A DNA stretch of 64,000 nt from JAHJQZ01 sp963675235 (GTDB lineage: Bacteria; Pseudomonadota; Alphaproteobacteria; Rhizobiales; Devosiaceae): NCBI GenBank assembly GCA_963675235.2, contig CAXXFU010000004.1, positions 372,001 to 436,000 of the forward strand, written 5' to 3'. Below, one piece after another: positions 9,117 through 17,953 of this stretch (position 1 is the first letter of the stretch; each line of letters begins with the position of its first letter). Made by a program: the position numbers and the translations under genes. Under the pieces are notes generated by a model that did not search any database, had not been told where the DNA came from, and saw nothing but the letters and a program-made list of their open reading frames with translations.

Positions 9117-9866
9117 CTAGAGCTGGAAATCGTCGCCGAGATAGATGCGCCGTGCCTCGGCGTCACCGGCGATCGTCTCGGGCTTGCCCTGCACCATCAC
9201 CCTACCCTCGTAGATGAGATAGGCGCGGTCGACCAGGCGCAGTGTCTCGCGCACATTGTGGTCGGTGATCAGAACGCCGATGCCGCGCTGGGTGAGCTGA
9301 CGTACCAGTCCCTTGATGTCGGCAACCGCGATCGGGTCGATACCGGCAAAAGGCTCGTCAAGCAGCATGAATACCGGGTCGGCCGCCAGCGCCCGGGCGA
9401 TCTCGACCCGCCGCCTCTCGCCGCCGCTGAGCGCCAGCGCATTGGCCTGGCTGAGATGGGAGATGGAAAACTCGTCAAGCAGCGCCTCGAGCCGCGCGGC
9501 GCGGGCCTTGCGCGAGCGGATATGGCCTTCGAGCACAGCAAGGATATTGTCCCTGACGCTCATGCCGCGGAAAATCGAGGGTTCCTGCGGCAGATAGCCG
9601 ATGCCGAGCCGTCCGCGCTGGAACAGCGGCAATTGCGTGATCTTGCGCCCGTCGAGCAGCACGTCGCCGCCGTCGGGCCTGACCAGTCCCATGATGATGG
9701 TGAAAACCGTAGTCTTGCCGGCCCCGTTCGGCCCGAGCAGCCCGACCGCCTCGCCGCGCCTAACCGCGATACCGACATCGCGCACCACTTCGCGCTTGCC
9801 AAAGCGCTTGGCGAGCGAATGCGCCACCAGCCAGTCGGTATGGTCGAACCCGGCCGCTTCCGTCAT
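9117..9866 (-). CDS. lptB: LPS export system ATP-binding protein LptB
   Basis: Cytoplasmic ATPase of the LptB2FG complex, which pulls lipopolysaccharide out of the inner membrane and pushes it along the Lpt bridge. 249 residues. Walker A GPNGAGKTT (residues about 45-53), Q-loop YLPQEPSIF, ABC signature LSGGERRR (about 145) and Walker B VFMLLDEPFAGIDP are all intact, followed by the H-loop ITDHNV. Its ATG overlaps the lptA stop by 4 bp (ATGA), so rnd-lptC-lptA-lptB are translationally coupled. Confidence 0.97.
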   Translation of the reverse strand: MTEAAGFDHTDWLVAHSLAKRFGKREVVRDVGIAVRRGEAVGLLGPNGAGKTTVFTIIMGLVRPDGGDVLLDGRKITQLPLFQRGRLGIGYLPQEPSIFRGMSVRDNILAVLEGHIRSRKARAARLEALLDEFSISHLSQANALALSGGERRRVEIARALAADPVFMLLDEPFAGIDPIAVADIKGLVRQLTQRGIGVLITDHNVRETLRLVDRAYLIYEGRVMVQGKPETIAGDAEARRIYLGDDFQL

Positions 9867-10318
9867 GGGTTGAACACTCCCGTGACCCGGCCGCCCTGCT
9901 GTTGCACGAACTCGGTGGTGTTGGCATTGAAATCGACGCGCAACTGATCGCCGGTCACCCGCCCCGAGGCGCTTGTCGCCACGACATTGCCGGTCACCAG
10001 CATGACCCGGGCCTTGGGATCGTAGACACCGCGTTCGCCGGTGACATGCTGGTCGGGCGTGACAATCACCAGATTCCCGGCAGCAACCAGGCTCTCGATG
10101 TCCGAGGCGCCACCGGCGCCGTAATGAACCTCAACGCGATCGGCATCGATGGTCGTCGTCCCCTGCACGACGACGACATTGCCCGAGAAGGTTGCGAGAC
10201 TGGCGCCCTCCTCGACGACGAAGCGATCGGCGGTGACATGCACCTTTTCCGCCGCCTGGGCCGGCAGGGCGGTCAGTGCCAGCCCGAGAGCGATTATCGC
10301 GCCGCAAAGCAGTCTCAT
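9863..10318 (-). CDS. lptA: LPS transport periplasmic protein LptA
   Basis: Periplasmic bridge protein that carries LPS from LptC to LptD. 151 residues: a Sec signal peptide (residues 1-22, ending PAQAAEK) followed by one OstA/LptA beta-jellyroll domain (VTADRFVVEEGASLATFSGN, the GERGVYDPKARVMLVTGNV segment). Short, as is usual in Alphaproteobacteria. It overlaps lptC and lptB by 4 bp at either end. Confidence 0.93.
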   Translation of the reverse strand: MRLLCGAIIALGLALTALPAQAAEKVHVTADRFVVEEGASLATFSGNVVVVQGTTTIDADRVEVHYGAGGASDIESLVAAGNLVIVTPDQHVTGERGVYDPKARVMLVTGNVVATSASGRVTGDQLRVDFNANTTEFVQQQGGRVTGVFNP

Positions 10319-10953
10319 GGTGTGTCCTCCGAGCCGGGCGTGACAAGCGTTACGCCCTCAAGATCCCAACGGCTGTCCGCACCATACATGACGAGGGAAT
10401 CCGCCGTGAGTTGGGTGCCGTCGGCGAAAGTGATCTCGGCTCCGTCACGGGCCGTGATGACCTGGGCGCCCCAGTCGGCATGGGCATTGTGCAGGATCGC
10501 ATGCGTCTGGCGGGAGTCGATGACCTCAGCAACGCCCGGCACTTCGACGATGCCGCCGACGAGATCGTAGCGCGCGTTCCTGGCCGTGGCCGTAAAACTG
10601 ACACCATCGGGCCGGGTGATCTCGAGTGTGGCACTCCCCAGTTCGATGATATCGGCCCGGGAGACCTCGGCTATCGCTGTTTCTGCGACTACCGAGTATC
10701 TGAGGCCCGACTCGGTGACGCCCTGATAGCGAGGGGTGTCGATTACCAGCCGGTCACGGTCGAGATGGATGCCGGAAACGCCGTAATCGCGCGCCAGGTT
10801 GGCGATGACGATCTGCACCACGAGAAACCCGAGCAGCACGATCCCGGCCAGCGGCACCAGGAAACGCAGCAGCCCGACAAAGCGATTGCGGCGTCCTAGC
10901 CGTTGATGAAGCCCGGCCCGATAGGCGGGATTGGCCAGGGTCTGGTCGTGCAT
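10315..10953 (-). CDS. lptC: LPS export ABC transporter periplasmic protein LptC
   Basis: Inner-membrane-anchored protein that receives LPS from LptB2FG and hands it to LptA. 212 residues from the chosen ATG: an N-terminal cytoplasmic stretch, one transmembrane helix (residues about 30-52) and a periplasmic LptC beta-jellyroll (about 60-205). The ATG at 10953 shares one base with the rnd stop (TGATG), which supports it as the start; the open frame upstream is only the other reading frame of rnd. Family sequence is weakly conserved, but position between rnd and lptA makes the call firm. Confidence 0.92.
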   Translation of the reverse strand: MHDQTLANPAYRAGLHQRLGRRNRFVGLLRFLVPLAGIVLLGFLVVQIVIANLARDYGVSGIHLDRDRLVIDTPRYQGVTESGLRYSVVAETAIAEVSRADIIELGSATLEITRPDGVSFTATARNARYDLVGGIVEVPGVAEVIDSRQTHAILHNAHADWGAQVITARDGAEITFADGTQLTADSLVMYGADSRWDLEGVTLVTPGSEDTP

Positions 10954-11567
10954 CAGGAATGGGCGAAAATGTCTGTCTCGGGCCAGCCTGCAAGGTCGAG
11001 CTCGGCGCGTGCCGGCAGGAACTCGAAGCACTTGCGCGCCAGCTCGGCCCTGCCTTCGCGCTCGAGCATGCGATCGAGGTGCCGCTTGAGATCGTGCAGG
11101 TACAACACGTCCGAGGCGGCGTAATCGAGCTGGGCATCGATGAGTTTTTCCGCCCCCCAGTCCGAACTCTGCTGCTGCTTGGAAATGTCGACGCCGAGCA
11201 GTTCGCGGGCGAGATCCTTGAGCCCGTGCCGATCGGTATAGGTGCGCACCAGCTTCGAGGCGATCTTGGTGCAATAGACCGGGGTCACCTCGATTCCGAA
11301 CCGGTTCGAAAGCGCGGCAATGTCGAAGCGAGCGAAATGGAAGATCTTGGTGCGCTCAGGATCGGCCAGGAGCTTTTCGAGATTGGGTGCGCGCGTCTGG
11401 TCCTTGCCGATCTGGACGATGTCGGCGCTGCCGTCGCCCGGCGAGAGCTGAACGACACACAACCGGTCGCGGCTGGTGACCAGCCCCATGGTTTCGGTGT
11501 CGATGGCCACCTCGCGGCCATAAAGGGAAAGATCGGGCAGATCGCCCTGGTGAACGCGCGTGGCCAT
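10953..11567 (-). CDS. rnd: Ribonuclease D, short alphaproteobacterial type
   Basis: 3'-5' exoribonuclease of the DEDD family acting in tRNA and stable-RNA 3' maturation. 204 residues, only the catalytic domain and no HRDC domains, as in other Rhizobiales. Exo I DTET (Asp23, Glu25), Exo II around HFARFDIAAL and Exo III DYAASDVLYL with its Tyr/Asp are all present. Start at the ATG preceded by AAAGG; an upstream open stretch is not family-like. First gene of the rnd-lptC-lptA-lptB string and divergent from a serine hydrolase. A 7-bp dyad CCATAGC/GCTATGG (11607-11613, 11620-11626) lies in the divergent gap. Confidence 0.93.
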   Translation of the reverse strand: MATRVHQGDLPDLSLYGREVAIDTETMGLVTSRDRLCVVQLSPGDGSADIVQIGKDQTRAPNLEKLLADPERTKIFHFARFDIAALSNRFGIEVTPVYCTKIASKLVRTYTDRHGLKDLARELLGVDISKQQQSSDWGAEKLIDAQLDYAASDVLYLHDLKRHLDRMLEREGRAELARKCFEFLPARAELDLAGWPETDIFAHS

Positions 11568-11718
11568 GTATTTGCCTTTACCGGTCTGGGAACGGCTAGT
11601 GTGATGCCATAGCGTTAAGGCTATGGAAAGGGTGGAGGCAACTACCTTTCGCGATGACGCATCGCTCGCCGGCATCTCCGGTCCGGCGCAACAGACTCAA
11701 CCCAACAGGATTTCGTGC

Positions 11719-12762
11719 ATGAACCGTCTTTTTGCGGCTTTTTTGGTTTCCGGCCTTTTCCTTAGTGGAACGCAGGGGGTGATTGCCGCCGATCTTGATC
11801 ACCTGCTCCAGGACTATCTCGATGAGAGCCAACTGACCGGCATCAGCATCGCCATTGACGACGGAGAACAGATCGAGACGGCGAGCGTCGGCTATCTCGA
11901 CACGGATCGGGTCACCCCGGTTGATGCATCGACGCGGTTTTACGTCGCCTCCTCGGGCAAGAGCGTCGTCGCAGCGGCGATCCTCGCCTATGTCGCTGAC
12001 GGAAGGCTTTCCCTCGACGAACCCGTCCTGCCGCTTGTCGATGACCTGCCAGGGATTTCGAGACTCGCCAATATCGACAAGGCGACCTTGCGGCAGCTGC
12101 TCAACCACACCTCCGGGCTGGTCGACTATCTCGACGATCATTTCGTTGCGCTCAGTCTGGAGGCGGGAGCCGAAGGCATGACGATCGAGCAGGCATTGAC
12201 CGAAGCCATCGATGAACCCGCCAGCTTTTCACCCGGCGAAGGCTTTGACTATTCAAATACTAATTACCTGCTGCTTGGTCACGTTCTCGAAGGTCTGGAG
12301 GGTTCCTTGTCCGCAGCATTAGAACAGAAGGTCTTTCTGCCGGCAAAGATGTCCGCGACAAGTGTCGGCATTGGCCGGACCAGCGCCAACGCGGCGCACG
12401 GGCGCGACTCATCCGGTGCCGACTACAGCGCGGTCGCCTGGGCCAGCACCTTTGGCGACGGGCCCCTGGTCTCGACTCCGTCTGACTTGGTGCGTTTCGC
12501 CCGCGCTCTATTTCACGACATGACGATCATCCCGGCCGATCTGGTCGATGAGATGACGACCGGGTCGGACGTCGAGCCGACCTACGGGCTCGGCATGGGG
12601 ATCGAAACGGACGATTGGGGACAATGGTACGGCCACACCGGCGGCTTCGATGGCTTCGAGGCCGATTTCCGCCACTACCCGGAACAGGACGTCACTCTGG
12701 CCTATGCCGCCAATGGCACATCCGACTCACAAGACAACCTGCTCGAACTGGTTGCCGAATAG
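11719..12762 (+). CDS. Secreted serine hydrolase, class C beta-lactamase / PBP4* family
   Basis: 347 residues with a signal peptide (about residues 1-23, FLSGTQGVIAAD). Three active-site motifs of serine beta-lactamase-like enzymes are visible: SxxK at Ser78-Ser79-Gly80-Lys81, YSN at Tyr178-Asn180, and HTGG in place of KTG in the C-terminal quarter. Such proteins may be D-alanyl-D-alanine carboxypeptidases, esterases or peptidases; true beta-lactamase activity should not be assumed. The ATG at 11719 follows AGGA and starts the signal peptide cleanly. It ends at a bidirectional terminator shared with tRNA-Ala. Confidence 0.9.
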   Translation: MNRLFAAFLVSGLFLSGTQGVIAADLDHLLQDYLDESQLTGISIAIDDGEQIETASVGYLDTDRVTPVDASTRFYVASSGKSVVAAAILAYVADGRLSLDEPVLPLVDDLPGISRLANIDKATLRQLLNHTSGLVDYLDDHFVALSLEAGAEGMTIEQALTEAIDEPASFSPGEGFDYSNTNYLLLGHVLEGLEGSLSAALEQKVFLPAKMSATSVGIGRTSANAAHGRDSSGADYSAVAWASTFGDGPLVSTPSDLVRFARALFHDMTIIPADLVDEMTTGSDVEPTYGLGMGIETDDWGQWYGHTGGFDGFEADFRHYPEQDVTLAYAANGTSDSQDNLLELVAE

Positions 12763-12850
12763 CCTTTCGCTCCGGTCCAGGGCTGGCAATACCGGTTTGC
12801 CATCGCGCCATCGTGTCGGCTTGCAAGCCCGATCCCGGCGCCAAAAACAC

Positions 12851-12882
12851 AAAAGGCTCAGCTGTCGCCAGCTAAGCCTTTT
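12851..12882. terminator. Bidirectional intrinsic terminator between serine hydrolase and tRNA-Ala
   Basis: A 14-bp stem with one mismatch, AAAAGGCT..AGCTG / CAGCT..AGCCTTTT, and a TCGC loop. The A and T ends give a T tract on each strand, fitting termination of the hydrolase from the left and of the tRNA from the right. Confidence 0.85.
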
Positions 12883-12889
12883 TGAGGAA

Positions 12890-12965
<76 letters not shown>

Positions 12966-13115
12966 ATATCCGTATGTGGTGCCCGGCGGGCCGGGCGGCG
13001 CGGCCACTTGGGGGTGGCCGAACGGCGCGAAACCTATTCAAGCGTTACGCGCAAAGCAAGCAGGAAATTGCGGGGCGAGACCAATTCGCGCGCCCCCCCT
13101 GCAAACACGGGCGTT

Positions 13116-13502
13116 TCAGACGTCGTCGTCGTCGTCCTTGACGGTGAAATCGATGTCGTCATCGTCATCATCGTCCTCTTCGAGGAAGACATCGTCATCA
13201 TCGCCGCCCAGTTCATCATCGACCTCGACATCCTCGACGTCGGGGATGTCGTCGCCCTCTTCTTCCTCTTCGGCATCGTCGAGAGAGATGACCTCGGCGC
13301 CGGCCTCGACAGCCGCCTTGTCAACGGTCTCGACCTCTTCCTCGTCCTTCTTCTCGGCCACGGGGCGCACCGGCGCCTTGACCGCATTGAGCACAAAGGC
13401 CTTGCCGCAACTCGGGCAAAGGATCGGATCACGATTGAGATCGTAGAACTTGGTACCGCAATAAAGGCACTGTCGCTTGGTGCCACGCTCGAGACTGCCC
13501 AC
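13116..13502 (-). CDS. FYDLN acid-domain protein (TIGR02300 family)
   Basis: 128 residues; function unknown, conserved in Alphaproteobacteria. The N-terminus is a small zinc-ribbon-like unit with two CxxC pairs (Cys12/Cys15 and Cys29/Cys32) around the name-giving FYDLN (residues 19-23). After residue 50 the chain is almost only Asp, Glu and Val, ending in long Asp runs encoded by repeated GAC/GAT codons. The start is a GTG with AGAGG seven bases before it, giving the family opening GSLERGTKR. It is transcribed towards tRNA-Ala and divergent from cmk. In many rhizobia aroA lies between it and cmk; here aroA is absent. Confidence 0.93.
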   Translation of the reverse strand: MGSLERGTKRQCLYCGTKFYDLNRDPILCPSCGKAFVLNAVKAPVRPVAEKKDEEEVETVDKAAVEAGAEVISLDDAEEEEEGDDIPDVEDVEVDDELGGDDDDVFLEEDDDDDDDIDFTVKDDDDDV

Positions 13503-13718
13503 GATGTTACCTCTTGGTTCTTCGGCGTCAGGCGGGCGCGCCGCCTCAGACTTCGGTGTCGGTTAGAGGACAATTGAGGCCGGTGTCAAACCCAAAATCG
13601 TCAGATTTCTACAGCCCTGTCCGTTCGATCGCAGAAGCGGGGACACACGGGCATTGGCGCATACTGGGCCTGCATGCTATCGGGACGGCCGGATCGGAGC
13701 GGAAACGGGAGCGCAAAC

Positions 13719-14357
13719 GTGATCATTGCAGTGGACGGTCCCGCCGGAGCGGGAAAGGGAACGCTGGCCGGTGAACTGGCGCGCCATTATGACCTGCCCT
13801 ACCTCGATACCGGCCTGATCTACCGGGCTGTCGGCCGCGCCTGGGCCCCGTTCGCCCGCAATGCCGACGCCCGCGACAGGGCCGTCACGCTGGCCAATGC
13901 GCTCGATGTCTCCGCCATCGACCCTGCCGGGCTCGGCTCGGTCGAGATCGGCCAGCTCGCCTCAGAGGTCAGCGCCATTGCCGAGGTCCGCGAGGCGCTG
14001 TTCCGCCACCAGCGCGATTTTGCCACACAGGACCGCGGCGCGGTTCTCGACGGCCGCGACATCGGCACTGTCATCTGCCCCGATGCCGATGTGAAGCTTT
14101 TCATCACTGCTTCGCCCGAGGTCCGCATGGAACGCCGCGCGCGCCAGCTCGAACAAAAGGGCGAGACCGTCGACCGCGCGGCTCTGCTCGAAAACATCAG
14201 GGAACGCGATGCCCGCGATACCAACCGCGCGACCGCCCCCCTGAAGCCGGCCGCCGATGCACACTTGCTCGACACCTCGGAAATGGATATAGAAACCGCA
14301 CTCCGCGCAGCCATCGCGATCGTCGATGGGTCTATCGCGCGCAAGTCGGGGCTCTAG
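13719..14357 (+). CDS. cmk: Cytidylate kinase
   Basis: Phosphorylates CMP and dCMP to the diphosphates using ATP. 212 residues from a GTG start that has GGGAG seven bases upstream and gives the canonical opening IIAVDGPAGAGKGT; an in-frame ATG at 13674 would add 15 unrelated residues. P-loop GPAGAGKG at residues 7-14; the NMP-binding stretch LDGRDIGTVICPDADVKLF and the lid region RERDARDTNRATAPLKPA are intact. First gene of the plus-strand cmk-rpsA run. Confidence 0.95.
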   Translation: MIIAVDGPAGAGKGTLAGELARHYDLPYLDTGLIYRAVGRAWAPFARNADARDRAVTLANALDVSAIDPAGLGSVEIGQLASEVSAIAEVREALFRHQRDFATQDRGAVLDGRDIGTVICPDADVKLFITASPEVRMERRARQLEQKGETVDRAALLENIRERDARDTNRATAPLKPAADAHLLDTSEMDIETALRAAIAIVDGSIARKSGL

Positions 14358-14563
14358 AGCCTCAAAACCAAACTTGCGCCTCTGAGACCGACACGACGTT
14401 CTTCCGGCACACTGGACCGGGCCTTGGGCGGCGGAGAAAAAGCAATCGGCTACCAATGACGCTTCGCGCCTGAAAGCGCCGGGCCTTCCCATTGCAACGG
14501 GAACGGAACGGGGCCGGGCATTATTGGCCGCCTTGAAAAACCCCCGGCGCAACAGGAAAATAT

Positions 14564-16264
14564 ATGGCTCAGCCAGAAGTAACCATGGAAGACTTCGAAG
14601 CCCTTTTGATGAACTCCTTTGTCGATGCGGAGCCCCTCGAGGGCACTGTCGTCAAGGGCAAGGTCATCGCCATCGAGAACGACCTTGCCATCGTCGATGT
14701 CGGTCTCAAGACCGAAGGCCGCGTGCCTTTGAAGGAGTTCGGCGCCGCCGGCCGCGACGGCGGCATCGAGGTCGGTTCGGAGGTCGAGGTCTATGTCGAC
14801 CGTGTCGAGAACGCCATGGGCGAAGCGGTTCTGTCGCGCGAGAAGGCTCGCCGCGAGGAAAGCTGGGTCCGCCTCGAGGCCAAGTACGAGAAGAACGAGA
14901 AGGTCGAAGGCGTCATCTTTAACCAGGTCAAGGGTGGCTTCACCGTCGATCTCGACGGCGCCGTTGCCTTCCTGCCGCGTTCCCAGGTCGATATCCGTCC
15001 GATCCGCGACATCGGCCCGCTGATGAACGTCCCGCAGCCCTTCCAAATCCTCAAGATGGACAAGCGCCGCGGCAATATCGTCGTTTCGCGCCGCTCGATC
15101 CTTGAAGAGAGCCGCGCCGAACAGCGTTCCGAGATCGTCCAGCAGCTCGAAGAGGGCCAGGTGGTCGACGGCGTCGTCAAGAACATCACCGATTATGGCG
15201 CCTTCGTCGATCTCGGCGGCATCGACGGCCTGCTGCACGTCACCGACATTGCCTGGCGCCGGGTCAATCACCCGACCGAGGTGCTCAATATCGGCGAGAC
15301 CATCAAGGTGCAGATCATCCGCATCAACCAGGAATCGCACCGCATCTCGCTGGGCATGAAGCAGCTGCAGTCCGATCCGTGGGACGGCATCGAGGCCAAG
15401 TACCCGACCGCTGCCAAGTTCGTCGGCCGCGTCACCAACATCACCGACTATGGCGCCTTCGTCGAACTGGAGCCGGGCATCGAAGGCCTGATCCACGTTT
15501 CCGAGATGAGCTGGACCAAGAAGAATGTCCATCCGGGCAAGATCGTTTCGACGTCCCAGGAAGTCGAAGTGATGATCCTCGAGGTCGATCCGGACAAGCG
15601 CCGTATCTCTCTGGGTCTCAAGCAGTGCCTGTCCAATCCGTGGGACAGCTTCGCCGAAAAGCACCCGATCGGTTCGACGGTCGAGGGCGAGGTCAAGAAC
15701 AAGACCGAATTCGGCCTGTTCATCGGGCTCGACGGCGATGTCGACGGCATGGTCCACCTTTCCGATCTCGACTGGCACCGCCAGGGCGAGGAAGCGCTCG
15801 AGGACTACAACCGTGGCGACCAGGTCAAGGCCAAGGTGCTCGACGTCGATATCGAGAAGGAGCGCATCTCGCTCGGCATCAAGCAGCTGGCGTCTGACGC
15901 CGCCGCCGATGCTGCCGACAGCGCCGGGGTCCGCAAGGGCTCCGTGGTGACCTGCACGGTCACCCAGGTCAATGACGGCGGTATCGAGGTGGAAGTCGGC
16001 GAAACCGGCATGACCGCCTTCATCCGTCGCTCCGACCTCAGCCGCGACCGCACCGAACAGCGTCCGGAACGTTTTGCCGTCGGCGAGAAGGTCGACGTGC
16101 GCGTCACCCAGTTCGACCGCAAGACGCATCGCATCGCCGTCTCCATCAAGGCGCTGGAAATCGCCGAGGAGAAGGAAGCGGTCGCTGCTTACGGATCCTC
16201 GGATTCGGGTGCGTCGCTCGGCGACATTCTTGGCGCCGCGCTCAAGGATCGCGAAGGCAACTAG
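14564..16264 (+). CDS. rpsA: 30S ribosomal protein S1
   Basis: Binds mRNA leaders and delivers them to the 30S subunit. 566 residues with six S1 (OB-fold) repeats. The third and fourth, the RNA-binding core, are clearest: VVDGVVKNITDYGAFVDLGG (residues about 200-219) and FVGRVTNITDYGAFVELEPG (about 286-305), each followed by IDGLLHVTD or IEGLIHVSE. The ATG is preceded by AGGAAAAT. The 206-bp leader after cmk may hold its promoter and an autoregulatory site, but no defined structure was recognised. A very stable hairpin follows the stop. Confidence 0.98.
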   Translation: MAQPEVTMEDFEALLMNSFVDAEPLEGTVVKGKVIAIENDLAIVDVGLKTEGRVPLKEFGAAGRDGGIEVGSEVEVYVDRVENAMGEAVLSREKARREESWVRLEAKYEKNEKVEGVIFNQVKGGFTVDLDGAVAFLPRSQVDIRPIRDIGPLMNVPQPFQILKMDKRRGNIVVSRRSILEESRAEQRSEIVQQLEEGQVVDGVVKNITDYGAFVDLGGIDGLLHVTDIAWRRVNHPTEVLNIGETIKVQIIRINQESHRISLGMKQLQSDPWDGIEAKYPTAAKFVGRVTNITDYGAFVELEPGIEGLIHVSEMSWTKKNVHPGKIVSTSQEVEVMILEVDPDKRRISLGLKQCLSNPWDSFAEKHPIGSTVEGEVKNKTEFGLFIGLDGDVDGMVHLSDLDWHRQGEEALEDYNRGDQVKAKVLDVDIEKERISLGIKQLASDAAADAADSAGVRKGSVVTCTVTQVNDGGIEVEVGETGMTAFIRRSDLSRDRTEQRPERFAVGEKVDVRVTQFDRKTHRIAVSIKALEIAEEKEAVAAYGSSDSGASLGDILGAALKDREGN

Positions 16265-16280
16265 CCTCGCCCAATGCTTC

Positions 16281-16305
16281 GGGTCCGCGCCGCCGGCGCG
16301 GACCC
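16281..16305 (+). terminator. Hairpin after rpsA
   Basis: A perfect 11-bp GC stem, GGGTCCGCGCC / GGCGCGGACCC with a 3-base loop, 17 bases after the rpsA stop. There is no T tract, so it could be a Rho-type or mRNA-stabilising 3' hairpin rather than a classical terminator. Confidence 0.6.
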
Positions 16306-16419
16306 TGCCGGACGCTGGACTCTGAAACGGTCACAGGTTCGAGCTGGAAAGCCGCTATACTCCCGGTTCTTCCGGCGGGCGGGCTTTCCTGAACAAGCTC
16401 TGAGGACGGAGCGAACGTG

Positions 16420-16974
16420 ATGCGGGTCACCAATGTCGAATGGCGCGGCATGACCGGGTTCGACCTCGCCGAGGTAGAGCGGGTCGCAGGCGCCGTGCAT
16501 CCCGGATATTTCGAATCGCGCGAGGTCCTGGCCGAACGCCAGGCACTGTACCGCGATGGCGCCTATGTGCTCGAAGTGGGCGAGAAGATCGCCGGCTATG
16601 TGCTTAGCCACCCCTGGCGGTTCGGCGACGCGCCGGCGCTCAATGCCCTGATCGGGCACCTGCCCGAAGACCCGGACACCTACTATATCCACGACATCGC
16701 CCTGATGCCGCTGACCCGCAAGGTCGGCGCCGCCAGCCAGATCGTTCACGGGCTGATCAAGCACGCCATCGCCGGCGGCTTCGGCAGCGTCAGCCTGATC
16801 GCCGTCAACAATTCCGTTCCATTCTGGTCAAAGTTCGGATTTGCCGTTGAGGACATCGATGGGCTGGTGCAAAAACTTTTGTCCTATGATAGCGACGCAC
16901 GTTACATGGTACGGCGGATCGGCCGTGACGAGGTAACGGCCCCCCGGGCCCTGCGCTATCCGGACAATGACTGA
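16420..16974 (+). CDS. GNAT-family N-acetyltransferase
   Basis: 184 residues. GNAT fold landmarks: the strand YVLEVGEKIAGYVLSHP (about residues 47-63), then YYIHDIALMPLTRKVGAASQIVHGLI, where the acetyl-CoA pyrophosphate loop (R/Q-xx-G-x-G/A) is represented by RKVGAAS, and the last strands SVSLIAVNNSVPFWSKFGF with the usual NxxxxxFWxKxGF ending. The acceptor substrate cannot be predicted. ATG at 16420 has GGAG eight bases ahead; a GTG directly before it is less likely. Its last 8 bp overlap sppA, so the two are co-expressed. The gene is an extra member between rpsA and sppA compared with typical rhizobial order. Confidence 0.88.
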   Translation: MRVTNVEWRGMTGFDLAEVERVAGAVHPGYFESREVLAERQALYRDGAYVLEVGEKIAGYVLSHPWRFGDAPALNALIGHLPEDPDTYYIHDIALMPLTRKVGAASQIVHGLIKHAIAGGFGSVSLIAVNNSVPFWSKFGFAVEDIDGLVQKLLSYDSDARYMVRRIGRDEVTAPRALRYPDND

Positions 16975-17914
16975 ACACACAGAACGCGCCCACACCATTC
17001 CCGCCACTCGCGCCCTCAGGCGCGGCCGTTTCCGCTGGCGTGTTGCTACCTTCCTCGCCTTTGCTCTATTGGTGCTGGCCCTTTTTGGTCGCTTCGCCCT
17101 GCCCGGCGGCGGCGGGACCGACCACATCGCCCGCCTCGTCGTCAATGGCGCCATTGCCACCGACCCGGCACGGCTGGCAGCCATCACCCGCATGGCCGAG
17201 GACGACAATGTCAAGGCGGTCGTGGTCGCCATCAACTCGCCGGGCGGCACCACAGCCGGCGGCGAAGAGCTTTATCAGGCGCTAACCAGGCTTCGCGAAT
17301 CCAAGCCGGTCGTGGTCACCATCGCCGAGATGGGCGCCTCCGCCGCCTACATGACGGCGATTGCGGCAAACCGTGTTTTCGTGCGCAACCTTTCGCTCGT
17401 CGGCTCGATCGGCGTCTATTACGCCCATGTCGATGCCGGAAAATTGATGCGCACCATCGGCGTCGATTTCCAGAAGGTCCAGACCGGGCCGCTCAAGGCC
17501 GAGCCGGACATCGACGATCCTCTGACCGGAGAAGTGCGCCAGTCGCTGCAGAACCTGGTTAATGACAGCTATGAGTGGTTCGTTGACGTCGTCGCCGCGC
17601 GCCGCGGCATCCATCGCAAGGACGTTCTGAGCTTGGCAGACGGGCGAATCCTGACCGGTCGCCAGGCCATCGAGGCTGGCCTGGCCGATGAAGCGGGTGG
17701 CGAGCCCGAGGCGCTTGCCTGGCTCGACGCCCAGTTCGACATCGATCCCGATCTCAAGGTCATCACCCGCTATCCGCTGCCCGAAAACGACCTGTCACAG
17801 CTGTTGCGGCTGGCTGGCGGCAATGCCCTGTCCATGATAGGGCTCGGCAATACAGGCGCCATGGCGCTTGACGGGCTGGTTTCGCTTTGGCAGGCTGAAA
17901 ACCTTGCTGATTAA
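16967..17914 (+). CDS. sppA: Signal peptide peptidase SppA, single-domain form
   Basis: Membrane-bound serine peptidase that degrades cleaved signal peptides. 315 residues: one N-terminal transmembrane helix (about 25-45) and one S49 domain, as in the short SppA found in Gram-positives and Alphaproteobacteria. The catalytic Ser is in TIAEMGASAAYM and the Lys general base in TGPLKAEP; the substrate-groove motif VVAINSPGG precedes them. The start overlaps the GNAT gene by 8 bp. ihfB follows 39 bp later. Confidence 0.95.
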   Translation: MTEHTERAHTIPATRALRRGRFRWRVATFLAFALLVLALFGRFALPGGGGTDHIARLVVNGAIATDPARLAAITRMAEDDNVKAVVVAINSPGGTTAGGEELYQALTRLRESKPVVVTIAEMGASAAYMTAIAANRVFVRNLSLVGSIGVYYAHVDAGKLMRTIGVDFQKVQTGPLKAEPDIDDPLTGEVRQSLQNLVNDSYEWFVDVVAARRGIHRKDVLSLADGRILTGRQAIEAGLADEAGGEPEALAWLDAQFDIDPDLKVITRYPLPENDLSQLLRLAGGNALSMIGLGNTGAMALDGLVSLWQAENLAD

Positions 17915-17953
17915 CGGTTTACCGCAATCGGGTGCCGTTATTGGGGGGCACAA

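Noticed and set aside
11719..12762. Acquired beta-lactamase resistance gene
   Set aside because: The motifs are those of the wide serine-hydrolase family with HTGG for KTG; composition and context are chromosomal, so no resistance function can be claimed.
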